Assembly (NCBI GenBank): GCA_016720145.1
Contig: JADJXV010000001.1
Location: forward strand, 475,255 to 539,254
Source of the DNA: Ignavibacteria bacterium
GTDB lineage: Bacteria; Bacteroidota; Ignavibacteria; Kapaibacteriales; UBA961
Reading direction: 5' to 3'
Length of the DNA: 64,000 nt
Numbering within the stretch: position 1 is the stretch's first letter; the number at the start of each line of letters is the position of its first letter. The notes under the pieces are model-generated. The model was not told where the DNA came from, made no database searches, and was given only the letters and a program-made list of their open reading frames with translations. Positions 46,729-55,925 of the stretch are shown in pieces. The position numbers and the translations under genes were made by a program.

Positions 46729-47436
46729 CTACTCGAATTGTTTTGAAATACTCTCAAGTATTCGTGCAAGTTCAATAGGATTATCACGTATCATTTCATG
46801 TCCACTTTCCGGTAGTTCGAGAATTGTGCATCGAGGGCATAACTCCTGTAGTTTCTGAGCATCTTCCGTGCGTAAGAGTGAGTCTTCGCCACTCGCTTTG
46901 ATGGCATAACTATCACATTTCAAAGCATTTAGTTCATCAATAACATCTATGTACTCGGCATCTCTTGCAATTCCGTGCAGAGCTATTGGTGTAATATCTA
47001 TTCCATCTCCATAAGAAAGAACATGTGCCACCCAATTTTCATCGAACGGAGGATAAAATGGAGGGAAATCACCCATTACTAACGCTTTAATATTATTTGG
47101 GAAATTTCGTGCTGCACGAATTCCAATAGTAGATCCAACCGAATGTCCAAAAAGCACGAATGATTCAATTTTTTCACATTCAATTACTGCTTGAATATCC
47201 GAAGCTTGATCTGAAAGCGAATATCCTGTTACCGGTGAAGAACTTTTGCCTCTTCCTCGTAAACTTATTATTATGTGATACGATGTAAGCTTTCCATCAA
47301 ATGCTTCCACTATTTCTTCTGCAGAGTTAACCGCGCCAGGAATAATGACTATTGGCACTCCACTAAGATTTTCATTGACAACAATGTAAGAAATTGATAC
47401 TTCATCTTTGAGTGTTGTTTTGTATTGTATATTCAT
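46729..47436 (-). CDS. Alpha/beta hydrolase
   Basis: A 235-residue cytoplasmic alpha/beta hydrolase. The nucleophile elbow GHSVGSTIG, an oxyanion/strand segment VPIVIIPGAVNSAEEIVEAF, ISLRGRGKSSSPVTGYSLSDQASDI (typical of MhpC/epoxide-hydrolase-like members) and the histidine motif LPESGHEMI give an intact triad. Esterase, lactonase or haloalkane-type activities cannot be told apart. It is a lone gene upstream of the exporter on the same strand, 96 bases away. Confidence 0.83.
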   Translation of the reverse strand: MNIQYKTTLKDEVSISYIVVNENLSGVPIVIIPGAVNSAEEIVEAFDGKLTSYHIIISLRGRGKSSSPVTGYSLSDQASDIQAVIECEKIESFVLFGHSVGSTIGIRAARNFPNNIKALVMGDFPPFYPPFDENWVAHVLSYGDGIDITPIALHGIARDAEYIDVIDELNALKCDSYAIKASGEDSLLRTEDAQKLQELCPRCTILELPESGHEMIRDNPIELARILESISKQFE

Positions 47437-47841
47437 ATTGTAATCCTTTCAAATATTTATTGGTTATTTAGAATCTCATTTATCAATTGTATAGATTTAA
47501 CTTTCGGTAATTCTGTAATTCTTAACTTGTCAAATACAGCGAATGATGTGGATAAATCGTAGTATTCAACTGAATTCCCCTATAAATCTATGGGAAATAA
47601 CAAAATAGAATTACTTTATCTATACACAAGCAACATAAAGTTACTTTTGTAGAGAAGTTGTTAATTGATGTTGAGAATTGATTTTTTTAGCGATTTCAAG
47701 TTTGAAATGCTTTGTGAAGTCAGAATGTCCACACTGCTGATGTTAGCAGGTGCGAACCGGTAGGGAGAGTATGTTCATAGGGGTATCTCCTTTCGAAGGA
47801 GTGCAGAAATTGTCGCTTTTGATTATGTTTTAGGTCTAATG

Positions 47842-47877
47842 GAAGCGGCGGCTCGGACGTGCAGAAGCGGCGGCTCG
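47842..47877 (+). repeat. 14-base direct repeat, 22-base period
   Basis: GAAGCGGCGGCTCG occurs at 47842-47855 and again, identical, at 47864-47877, separated by GACGTGCA. It is an isolated GC-rich duplication inside AT-rich intergenic DNA. Confidence 0.85.
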
Positions 47878-48011
47878 TAAGAGAAAATTATAGCATTGCG
47901 AATTGTAATCGTTGCGAAAATAGAGTATTTACTTTGCACAACAAATTAAATTTTGGTCATTTATCAATTTAATGTGTTCTCTGTTAAATTTTAACATTTG
48001 GTAGATTTTGA

Positions 48012-48041
48012 TTTGATGTTAAAAGAATTTATGTATTTTTG
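48012..48041 (+). promoter_or_regulatory. Bacteroidota-type promoter for alaS
   Basis: TTTG (48012-48015), an 18-base spacer, then TATTTTTG (48034-48041), a near-ideal match to TTTG-N19-TAnnTTTG. The predicted start of transcription is about 50 bases before the alaS ATG, so this is the best promoter in the window. Confidence 0.65.
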
Positions 48042-48095
48042 AAAGAGTTTCTTTTCCATGGTATGAGTTCAATATTTTCTTATTCAATCAATGTT

Positions 48096-50637
48096 ATGCA
48101 GTTGACTTCTCGCGAAATTCGTCAGTCATTCTTAGATTTTTTTTCACAACGTGGTCACCGAATAGTTCCAAGCGCTCCCGTCGTACCACACGGTGACGCT
48201 ACTCTCCTCTTCACCAATGCCGGTATGAATCAATTCAAAGATGTATTCCTCGGTGTAGGCAAGCGCGATTTTACGCGCTGCGCCGACACACAAAAATGTA
48301 TCCGTGTCTCAGGCAAACACAACGATTTGGAAGAAGTGGGCTATGATACGTATCATCATACTTTTTTCGAAATGCTTGGCAATTGGAGCTTTGGTGATTA
48401 TTACAAAACTGAAGCTATTGCAATGAGTTGGGAGCTTTTGACCAAAGTCTGGAATCTTCCGATTGATAGAATACACGCCACAGTATTTAGAACGGACGAT
48501 GAGTCTTATTCCATTTGGAGACATTACCTACCTGACCACCAAATACACCGATTTGACGAAAAAGATAATTTTTGGGAAATGGGAGAATCTGGACCCTGCG
48601 GACCGTGTTCAGAAATTCATTTTGATCGTACACCTGATTTATCCGGCGGACCACTTGTCAATAAAGGCGTTCCTGAAGTCATTGAAATTTGGAATAATGT
48701 CTTTATTCAATATAACCGCAAACCAGACGGAACATTAGAAGATTTGACCGCAAAGCATGTCGATACCGGTATGGGATTCGAACGTATTTGTGCTGTAATG
48801 CAAAATAAATCATCTAATTACGATACTGATGTATTCTCCCCTATTCTTAAAAATATTGAAAGTTTATCCGGTAAAAAGTATGAGACAGAATTAGAAAGCA
48901 AGACCGGAATTGCAATGCGAGTGATGGCTGACCATATCCGCACATTAGCATTCTCAATCGCCGATGGTGCGATTCCAGGAAATGACGGTCGTGGCTATGT
49001 TCTCCGCCGAATTCTACGTCGTGCTTCGAGGTATTCACGCAATCTTGGATTCCATGAACCGGTTTTATGGAAATTAGTGCAGACACTTGTCGATACGATG
49101 GGTGATATTTTCCCGGAACTTGTTGAACAGCAAGTAATTGTTGAGCGTATCATTCGAGCTGAAGAGGATAGTTTTTTACAGACTTTGGATCGTGGTCTTG
49201 AACGTTTTGGTGATATTGAGCGTTCAGTTCGAGCGTCTGATTCCACTACAGTCTCAGGCGAAGATTCATTCCAACTCTATGATACATTTGGATTTCCGAT
49301 TGACTTAACCGAACTCCTCGCCCGTGAACGTGGTCTGACAATCGACATCGAGCGGTTTAACTCACTTATGCAAGAGCAAAAATTACGTTCACGCGCTGCA
49401 CGAAAAGCTCATATTCAGCAGGTTGAGCTTCCTTCTGTCGATGCATCTACAGAGTTTGTAGGATGGAATGATTTGAGCTCAGAATCGACTGTCTTATTTG
49501 TCAAAGACAATCAAATTGTACTCGATAGAACGCCGTTTTATGTCGAAATGGGTGGTCAACAAGCAGACTTTGGTGAAATCACCGTTGGAGGTAATCGCTA
49601 TGGAATTATAGATGTTCGTAAGTCCGGCGATGCAATTATTCACTTTGCAGACTCTGATATCGAGCATTTGGTTGGCGATACTGCTGTTGCGACTGTGGAC
49701 TCACGGCGTCGATGGGATATTCAACGCAATCACTCGGCTACTCACCTTTTACATGAAGCATTACGACGCGTTCTTGGTAATCATGTTCAGCAGTCAGGTT
49801 CACTTGTCGCTCCCGATGCCCTGCGATTTGATTTTTCGCATTTTCAAAAAGTCTCTCCTGCGGAACTCCTTGAAATTGAACATATTATCAACGACAAAAT
49901 TCGTGAACGATTCCCTGTGCTAACGCTTGAATTACCAATCGAAGAAGCACGCAAAATTCAAGGTGTTAAGATGTTTTTTGGTGATAAATATGGTGATAAA
50001 GTGCGTGTAGTGATAATCGATGAGAAATTCTCTGCTGAATTCTGCGGTGGAACGCATGTGTCAAATTCAAGTGATATTGGATGATTCAAAATTCTCCATG
50101 AGACTTCTATTGCATCGGGTATTCGTCGAATTGAAGCCGTTACTTCTGCCGGAGTCGAATCCTATATTCACGGACTTCATCAAGCAATTGAAGATGAGAA
50201 AAATGCAGCAAACGGATTATTTGATAAAATCAAACATTTGGAAAAAGAACTTTCTAACTATAAAGTAGAACAAATAGCGGATGGAATCCCGGCTATGATT
50301 TCAAAAGCAACTAACATTGGCGGTATTCGAGTACTGGCAGAACAGATCCCTACTACCGATGGTGAACAGTTAAAATTACTCGGCGATCACCTTCGTAATG
50401 GTCTTGGAAAGCAAGGGATTGGATTACTTGCAAATGTAACCGACGGAAAGATTCAATTAGTTTGTGTCGTCACCGATGATCTTACTTCCCGATTCCAGGC
50501 AGGTAAAATCGTCGGCTCAATTGCCAAGCAGCTCGGCGGCGGCGGCGGGTAAGCCACACCTTGCTACCGCAGGCGGTAAAGATATCGATAAGCTTAGTGA
50601 AGCATTAGCTTCTTTTTCAACTACCTTAGGCCTCTAA
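48096..50637 (+). CDS. alaS: Alanyl-tRNA synthetase, with an in-frame TGA and a frameshift
   Basis: About 847 residues when read through. It begins MQLTSREIRQSFLDFFSQRGH, contains VPSAPVVPHGDATLLFTNAGMNQFKDVF, RCADTQKCIRVSGKHNDLEEVG, HHTFFEMLGNWSFGDYYK and GNDGRGYVLRRILRRASRYSRNLG, then the editing-site motifs HSATHLLHEALR and FCGGTHVSNSSDIG. A TGA at 50082-50084 (codon 663) follows, but FKILHETSIASGIRRIEAVT continues directly in the same frame, so this is one nonsense base, not a frame slip. A later deletion in the GGC-rich stretch near 50547-50549 shifts the DHHA1 tail; adding a base restores GGGKPHLATAGGKD to the TAA at 50635. I start at 48096 because homologues begin there. Confidence 0.9.
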
Positions 50638-50681
50638 TCACTATATATTTTGTTTTTTTAATTTTTATCGGAGTACTCGTT

Positions 50682-51049
50682 ATGGCATATGATGCAACAG
50701 GGAAAATACATGAAATTTTCCGGAAATTCAAGTCAGTGAAAAGTTTCGCAAACGTGAATTTGTCGTCGAAATTCAAGATGGCATGTACGCGAATTTTATC
50801 AAGTTCGAGCTTTCACAAGACAAATGTAGCCTTCTTGACGGTTACAAAAATGGACAAGAGATCAAAGTTCACTTTAATCTCTCCGGCAAGCCGTTCACCA
50901 ATAAAGAAGGTAAAACTCTGTATTTCAACAACCTTCGCGCCTGGAAAGTAGAAGCAGTTAGTGGTGGGAATTCTTCTCAAGAAGATGATTACTATGCACC
51001 TGCACCTAATACCGGCAAAGCCGAAGACTTTGACGATGTACCGTTTTGA
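50682..51049 (+). CDS. DUF3127 (single-stranded-DNA-binding-like OB fold), frameshifted
   Basis: About 122 residues in total. DUF3127 proteins have an OB-fold like SSB. The first 12-13 residues (MAYDATGKIHEIF) are in one frame; the rest, in another frame, includes EIQVSEKFRKREFVVEI, MYANFIKFELSQDKCSLLDGYKNGQEIKVHFNLSGKP and KEGKTLYFNNLRAWKVEAV, then an acidic tail ending DDVPF. Adding one C to the CC at 50720-50721 gives HEIFPEIQVSEKFRKREF. The acidic DDVPF-like tail resembles the interaction peptide of SSB proteins. It follows alaS with GGAG before its ATG and ends at a terminator. Confidence 0.85.
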
Positions 51050-51065
51050 TCGAAGATGATTTAAT

Positions 51066-51109
51066 AATACCGTATTTTTCACAATTGAAGAATACGGTAT
51101 TTCTTTTTC
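51066..51109 (+). terminator. Terminator after the DUF3127 gene
   Basis: AATACCGTATT (51066-51076) pairs with AATACGGTATT (51091-51101), an 11-base stem with a 14-base loop, followed by TTCTTTTT. Confidence 0.75.
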
Positions 51110-51169
51110 ATAAAAACAGTAAGTTTAATTTAGGTGATACTTCTAACACTTTAACAATTAAAGATATAT

Positions 51170-52150
51170 ATGTCTATTCAACGTGGTCCGATTTCACAAT
51201 TTATGGAGCATCATTATCTGCATTTCAATGCAGCAGCAATGATGGATGCAGCGAAGGGCTATGAACGTCATTTACTCGAAAATGGTAAAATGATGATTAC
51301 CCTCGCAGGGGCAATGAGTACAGCCGAGCTTGGCAAATCCTTAGCAGAAATGATTCGTCAGGATAAAGTGCAGATTATTTCATGTACAGGTGCCAATCTC
51401 GAAGAAGATATTATGAATTTAGTAGCTCACTCACATTACAAGCGAGTGCCGAATTATCGGGATCTATCTCCTCAAGATGAATGGGACTTACTGGAGAATC
51501 ACTTCAATCGTGTGACTGATACATGTATTCCGGAAGAGGAAGCTTTTAGGCGCTTTCAAAAGCATATTTATAAGCTGTGGAAAGATGCAGATTCGTCTAA
51601 CGAACGGTATTTCCCGCATGAGTTTATGTATAAGATGTTGTTGAGCGGCGTTCTCGAACAGTATTATGAAATCGACCCGAAAAACTCCTGGATGCTCGCT
51701 GCTGCTGAGAAAAACCTTCCAATTATCTGTCCTGGCTGGGAAGATTCAACGATGGGTAATATCTTTGCTTCGTATGTAATTAAAGATGATATTAAGCCAT
51801 CGACAATGAAAAGCGGTATTGAATACATGGCTTGGCTTGCCAAGTGGTATATAGCCAATTGCGAAGGTAAAGGGATTGGATTTTTTCAAATTGGTGGTGG
51901 AATAGCCGGCGACTTCCCTATCTGTGTCGTACCAATGCTTTATCAGGATATGGAAATGCATGATATTCCCTTTTGGAGTTACTTCTGTCAGATTAGCGAT
52001 TCCACAACTAGCTACGGTTCATATTCCGGTGCCGTACCGAATGAAAAAATCACATGGGGTAAGCTTGGTATCGAAACACCAAAATTTATCGTCGAGAGTG
52101 ATGCTACGATCGTTGCGCCATTGATATTCGGGTGGGTACTTGGTTGGTAA
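51170..52150 (+). CDS. Deoxyhypusine synthase-like protein
   Basis: A 326-residue member of the deoxyhypusine synthase family. It has MITLAGAMSTAELGKSLAEMIR, IISCTGANLEEDIM, and the glycine-rich GIGFFQIGGGIAGDFPI (NAD-binding type), plus the catalytic lysine in ITWGKLG (K298, equivalent to the lysine of human DHS) and the C-terminal VESDATIVAPLIF. In eukaryotes and archaea, this enzyme transfers an aminobutyl group from spermidine to a lysine of eIF5A; bacteria lack eIF5A, so their homologues probably act on polyamines or another target, as in homospermidine synthesis. No polyamine gene is adjacent. It is bounded by terminators on both sides. Confidence 0.88.
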   Translation: MSIQRGPISQFMEHHYLHFNAAAMMDAAKGYERHLLENGKMMITLAGAMSTAELGKSLAEMIRQDKVQIISCTGANLEEDIMNLVAHSHYKRVPNYRDLSPQDEWDLLENHFNRVTDTCIPEEEAFRRFQKHIYKLWKDADSSNERYFPHEFMYKMLLSGVLEQYYEIDPKNSWMLAAAEKNLPIICPGWEDSTMGNIFASYVIKDDIKPSTMKSGIEYMAWLAKWYIANCEGKGIGFFQIGGGIAGDFPICVVPMLYQDMEMHDIPFWSYFCQISDSTTSYGSYSGAVPNEKITWGKLGIETPKFIVESDATIVAPLIFGWVLGW

Positions 52151-52166
52151 AAGTTTGGTTAATACT

Positions 52167-52202
52167 AAAAAAAGCGAGTCGAATTTTCGACTCGCTTTTT
52201 TT
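52167..52202. terminator. Bidirectional intrinsic terminator
   Basis: A7 followed by GCGAGTCGAA (52174-52183), TT, TTCGACTCGC (52186-52195) and T7. A perfect 10-base stem with A/T tails on both sides, between the convergent deoxyhypusine-synthase-like and LCP genes. Confidence 0.92.
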
Positions 52203-52216
52203 ATGAGATTGATATC

Positions 52217-53524
52217 TCACCGTTTTGATTTTTCTTGATGCTCAAACATTTGTTTCTCTGTATTTACAACTGCATGTATTTTATCGGCTTCTGACAATTT
52301 ATTTATTCGTAAATACGCATTTGAAAGTAATGCTTCCATTTCACTACGGACAGATTCGCGTTGTTTTTTATCAGAAATTTGCAACCAAGCATGTTGGTCA
52401 AAATACATTGAAAGTCGTCGGATTACTTGTTTTGGATACTTGGCAGAATCTAATCGAGCGTTGGATATAATTCGCCGTAACTGACCATGAATATCCGGCT
52501 TGGTTGAGTTAGTAATCAAATTATCCTGCTTTTGTTTCGATTGATTATACCGTTCAATCTTATTCTTTAGCGATAATATTGTACTCTCATTCGAAAAATC
52601 ATAAAGTTTGAATTTATTGCCGGCTGATGGTCGTACACGAACAGAAATTGCCGAAGAATCCTTCGGAAACCCTTTGTCTTTTAATTGACTTATAATTTGT
52701 GATATATTATCTGCAGTAAGATTGGTCTCGACAAGAAGTAATCCACCTCGAATAAACACTTCACCAAAAAATCCGTCAGCTCGACCAAAATTTTTGAGAA
52801 TATTTTGGCGAATAAACTGTCCCTGATTGTAGCATCGTTGATAATCATCTCCACCTAAGCCCTGACGCGAACGTAATACTTGAAGCGTCGATTTGCTGTC
52901 TTTATGTCCAAGTAACTCAATTATTCCCATCGCTTGAGAAAATCCGAACTCTACATAATAATCAATCTTTCCAACACCGGCAATCCTCGAAGCTTCACTC
53001 AAATATGTCCTCAGTCCTCTGTTCGCATGTACGATAGTGAGTTTATTTAATGAACTCGTATCACTAAATCCTGCATCTGCAGGTGTATCGCGTGGAATAG
53101 AGATTATTTCTATTCTTCCACTATCGAGCAGTATTGATACGACGTGATTAGCATCTGCGTGCTTTGTACCTGCACCTATTCTTGCATCTACACCAATGAC
53201 GGCAATATTCACTCTCTGACCTTTATAGGATGATTTTCCACCATCTTTTTCAACAGTAAAGAGAGGTTCACCAGACTTTTTTAGAATTGTTGAATCCTTA
53301 AATTGACTTGTGCGAGTTGAATCTTTTGGGGTACTTACATCGATACTTTTAGATCGTTTTGATTTTTCAGTATGTTTAGATCTTCGGGATTCTTTTGGTA
53401 AAGGTGAAGCTGGTGATTCTACGGTAACAAGTGGTGGCTTTTCCTTAATAAAAAACTCGTAAATTGCATAGCCACCGAGGAGCATCAGTAAGAGGAGTAA
53501 AACTGTAAGTTTCTTTGATTTCAT
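52217..53524 (-). CDS. LytR-CpsA-Psr (LCP) family protein
   Basis: A 435-residue protein with one N-terminal membrane helix (LTVLLLLLMLLGGYAIYEFFI, residues 7-27) and an extracytoplasmic LCP domain (about 105-300). LCP blocks include INIAVIGVDARI-like NIAVIGVDARIG, ADANHVVSILLDSGRIEIISIPRDTPAD, IDYYVEFGFSQAMGIIELLG and LRSRQGLGGDDYQRCYNQGQFIRQNIL. LCP proteins attach polysaccharides or glycopolymers to peptidoglycan or similar acceptors. A Ser/Lys-rich linker (about 40-85) separates the helix from the domain, and about 130 residues after it form a helical tail rich in charged residues. The acceptor is unknown. Confidence 0.83.
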   Translation of the reverse strand: MKSKKLTVLLLLLMLLGGYAIYEFFIKEKPPLVTVESPASPLPKESRRSKHTEKSKRSKSIDVSTPKDSTRTSQFKDSTILKKSGEPLFTVEKDGGKSSYKGQRVNIAVIGVDARIGAGTKHADANHVVSILLDSGRIEIISIPRDTPADAGFSDTSSLNKLTIVHANRGLRTYLSEASRIAGVGKIDYYVEFGFSQAMGIIELLGHKDSKSTLQVLRSRQGLGGDDYQRCYNQGQFIRQNILKNFGRADGFFGEVFIRGGLLLVETNLTADNISQIISQLKDKGFPKDSSAISVRVRPSAGNKFKLYDFSNESTILSLKNKIERYNQSKQKQDNLITNSTKPDIHGQLRRIISNARLDSAKYPKQVIRRLSMYFDQHAWLQISDKKQRESVRSEMEALLSNAYLRINKLSEADKIHAVVNTEKQMFEHQEKSKR

Positions 53525-53705
53525 TGAGTTTGAGCGGTTTACTATCGGATATATTCCGGATGTTTTGTTATAACTGAGTGCAATTTTACGGAAATATACC
53601 GAGATGACAAATGAAGCATTCGAAGTACATAAATTAATTACATCCCTTTGACAGCACTATATATGCCATTTTATTCTCATTATTTTTCAGACTAGATCTA
53701 CATTT

Positions 53706-54274
53706 ATGAAAATTGACTACAATTCCCCTGTTATCCTCTCCTATACGCTCATAGCTGTACTTATTATGAGTATAAGTAGTATCACAGGTGGTGTGATCAC
53801 TCAACAGTTTTTTACGGTAAGTCCTTACATGTCATACTTTTCACCATTTACATATTTCAGGCTTTTTCTCATATTATCGGACATGCGGATTGGGGTCATC
53901 TTGCCGGTAATTTCTCGTTAATTCTCCTTATTGGACCATTACTCGAAGAAAAATATGGTTCTTCACTCATGCTTTTCATGATCCTAGCCACTGCACTCAT
54001 TACTGCATTACTGAATATGTTTCTATTCTCGAGTGGTCTCTATGGTGCAAGTGGTATTGTCTTTATGTTGATTCTCCTCAGTTCACTTTCACGTGTCAAA
54101 TCAGGTCATATTCCACTTACATTTATCCTTGTCGTAGCTTTATTTTTAGGCAAAGAAATTATTCAATCATTCCGTCCGGACGGAGTATCACAGTTCGCCC
54201 ATATCGTCGGCGGACTCTGCGGTAGTGTTTTCGGCTTTCTCAAAAGAGAGAAACCAACACCTGTAGAAGCGTAA
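53706..54274 (+). CDS. Rhomboid-family intramembrane serine protease, frameshifted
   Basis: About 189 residues in total. Rhomboid features lie across a break: SHIIGHADWGHLAGNFSLILLIGPLLEEKYG (the conserved H-x-x-x-N region), LYGASGIVFMLILLSS with the GASG serine, and FAHIVGGLCGSVFGF with the catalytic histidine. The first frame runs into a stop after FRLFLILSDM..., but adding one T to TTTTT (53863-53867) gives RLFSHIIGHADWGH. The 5' half is a hydrophobic helix with the ITQQFF loop. Catalytic residues appear complete once corrected. It begins a three-gene run with the SpoU methyltransferase and PAP2 phosphatase. Confidence 0.88.
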
Positions 54275-54278
54275 ATTG

Positions 54279-55073
54279 ATGATACCAATATTCATTACAT
54301 CAATCGAAGATCCTCGGATTCAGGCATACCGATCACTCGACGGAACACCTGAATATCATTCACAGAACCGTATTTTTATTGCTGAAGGGAAGAAAATCAC
54401 CAAAACACTACTCGAAAGCAACCTTGAGGTTATCTCAGTATTTGCATTGCCTGAATTTTATCCTGAGCTTTCTTCCTACCTTGAATATAAAAATGTCTCA
54501 GTTGATTCTCTGTTCACAGCAGACAAATATATTATGAATCAAATAGTTGGATTTAGATTACACGAAGGAGTCATGGCGATTGGACGACAACCGGAACCCC
54601 TCCCTCTTAGCACAATACTATTTCCTGCGGTAGTGCTTTCAGGCATTGTAAATTCTGAAAATGTGGGAGCAATTCTTCGTAATTGTGCTGCTTTTGGTAT
54701 CGAATCTGTGATAGTAGATTCAGCAACGAGTAGTCCTTTTTTACGAAGAGCTGTGCGTGTTTCGATGGGGGCTGTGTTTGGTCTAACAATATATGAAGTC
54801 AAGAATTTACACGAATCTTTGACATTAATACATTCCAACTATAATGCCACAATTATTGCTATAGAACTTACCAAAGATTCCAAGCCCATATCTTCCCTCA
54901 ATTTCCCCAACAACTCCATTTTCATTTTCGGAAGTGAAGGTCGAGGGATTCATCAGTCAATACTTGAAAATTGTCATGCAATTGTCTCTATTCCAATTGC
55001 AAATGTACAATCGTTGAATGTAGCCGCCACTAGTGCGATTGTGTTGTATCATTATCGTCATTCAGGCAATTGA
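54279..55073 (+). CDS. SpoU (TrmH/RlmB)-family RNA 2'-O-ribose methyltransferase
   Basis: A 264-residue SPOUT enzyme. An N-terminal substrate-binding domain (RIFIAEGKKITKTLLES) precedes the trefoil-knot domain with motif 1 SGIVNSENVGAILRNCAAFG, motif 2 FIFGSEGRGIHQSIL and motif 3 VSIPIANVQSLNVAATSAIVLY. It methylates rRNA or tRNA ribose; the target is not determinable from sequence. I use ATG 54279 rather than the TTG at 54276. It starts 4 bases after the rhomboid gene and precedes the phosphatase by 30. Confidence 0.92.
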   Translation: MIPIFITSIEDPRIQAYRSLDGTPEYHSQNRIFIAEGKKITKTLLESNLEVISVFALPEFYPELSSYLEYKNVSVDSLFTADKYIMNQIVGFRLHEGVMAIGRQPEPLPLSTILFPAVVLSGIVNSENVGAILRNCAAFGIESVIVDSATSSPFLRRAVRVSMGAVFGLTIYEVKNLHESLTLIHSNYNATIIAIELTKDSKPISSLNFPNNSIFIFGSEGRGIHQSILENCHAIVSIPIANVQSLNVAATSAIVLYHYRHSGN

Positions 55074-55103
55074 AGCCGTTTAACTATATGTTATAAATTT
55101 TTT

Positions 55104-55925
55104 ATGAAATACCTGCTTTGTTTTCTCCTCAATGTTTCATTTGTTATTCCCTGTGCTGCGGAGTCGGACTCCCTCACCTATTTTCAATCTCTTCGTCGTT
55201 CGATTATTGATGATTATACTGCTGTCTGCAAAGATGCGAGTTTTGTTTTGAATTCATTTGGAAATACAGGAAGTGTCTATTCTCTTTCAGTTGCCGGCAG
55301 TGTCGTTGCAGCTACAGGAGGAGCATACATTATTGATGAACAAGTACGGGAAGAATTGCTGAGCCAACATTCGACCAAAATTGATAAGGTCAGTGGAGTA
55401 TTGAGAGAATACGGTGGCACATATTCGATAATTGGCTCAAGTGCGGGTTTGTATGTAGTAGGTTTGATTACCGAATGTGAAGAAGTGCGTACATCGGGAA
55501 GATTAGTCCTCGAGGCGTTTATAATTTCCGGCGTAGTCAATGGCGGACTAAAAGTACTCCTCGGGCGAGGAAGACCGTATTTGAATCTTGGGAAAGATCA
55601 ATTCAAGCCACTGAATTTCCTAAATGATTATAATTCATTGCCTTCGGGGCATACGACGGTAGCATTCACAATATCAACCGTTTTGTCGGATCACATCGAC
55701 CGTTGGTGGGCCTCAGTCGGTCTCTACACCATCGCAGCAGCAACAGGAATATCCCGTATCTACGATGATAAACATTGGCTTAGTGATGTAGTGCTTGGCG
55801 CATCTATTGGGTATTTCTCCGGAAAACTCATTACTTCTGCACATCAAGCCCAACGATCCACCACATCAACGTCACTCCGACTCTATCCGACGATAGGTGG
55901 TGTAGGTTGTACGTATCAATTTTAG
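55104..55925 (+). CDS. PAP2-family membrane phosphatase
   Basis: A 273-residue protein with a signal sequence or first span (YLLCFLLNVSFVIPCAAE) and further hydrophobic segments. The PAP2 phosphatase motifs are LKVLLGRGRPY (K-x6-RP), SLPSGHTTVAF (PSGH) and SRIYDDKHWLSDVVLG (SR-x5-H-x3-D). These act on lipid phosphates, such as undecaprenyl diphosphate, phosphatidic acid or phosphatidylglycerophosphate. The N-terminus ends at CAA|E or similar. It is the last gene in the run that starts with the rhomboid. Confidence 0.88.
   Translation: MKYLLCFLLNVSFVIPCAAESDSLTYFQSLRRSIIDDYTAVCKDASFVLNSFGNTGSVYSLSVAGSVVAATGGAYIIDEQVREELLSQHSTKIDKVSGVLREYGGTYSIIGSSAGLYVVGLITECEEVRTSGRLVLEAFIISGVVNGGLKVLLGRGRPYLNLGKDQFKPLNFLNDYNSLPSGHTTVAFTISTVLSDHIDRWWASVGLYTIAAATGISRIYDDKHWLSDVVLGASIGYFSGKLITSAHQAQRSTTSTSLRLYPTIGGVGCTYQF

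Larger units (their letters stand above)
47437..48095. other. Intergenic block with structured, GC-rich core (possible RNA)
   Basis: Between a hydrolase gene and alaS. A TACTTTTG box (47642-47649) matches TAnnTTTG. Downstream, AGCGATTTC (47689-47697) can pair with GAAA...TCGCT (47806-47817), enclosing a hairpin CTGCT-N6-AGCAG (47734-47749) and another CTCCTTTCGAAGGAG (47787-47801). A 14-base direct repeat follows at 47842 and 47864. The core is much richer in G+C than the flanks and has no good open frame. The pattern suggests a small RNA or leader, but no named RNA family fits. Confidence 0.4.

Noticed and set aside
47437..48095. Cobalamin or other named riboswitch before alaS
   Set aside because: No conserved core (such as a B12-box) was recognised, and alaS has its own promoter after the block.
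50082..50084. TGA read as tryptophan (altered genetic code)
   Set aside because: Other genes here end in TGA (symporter, purM, DUF3127, folB, SpoU), so the code is standard; a point error or mutation in alaS is more likely.
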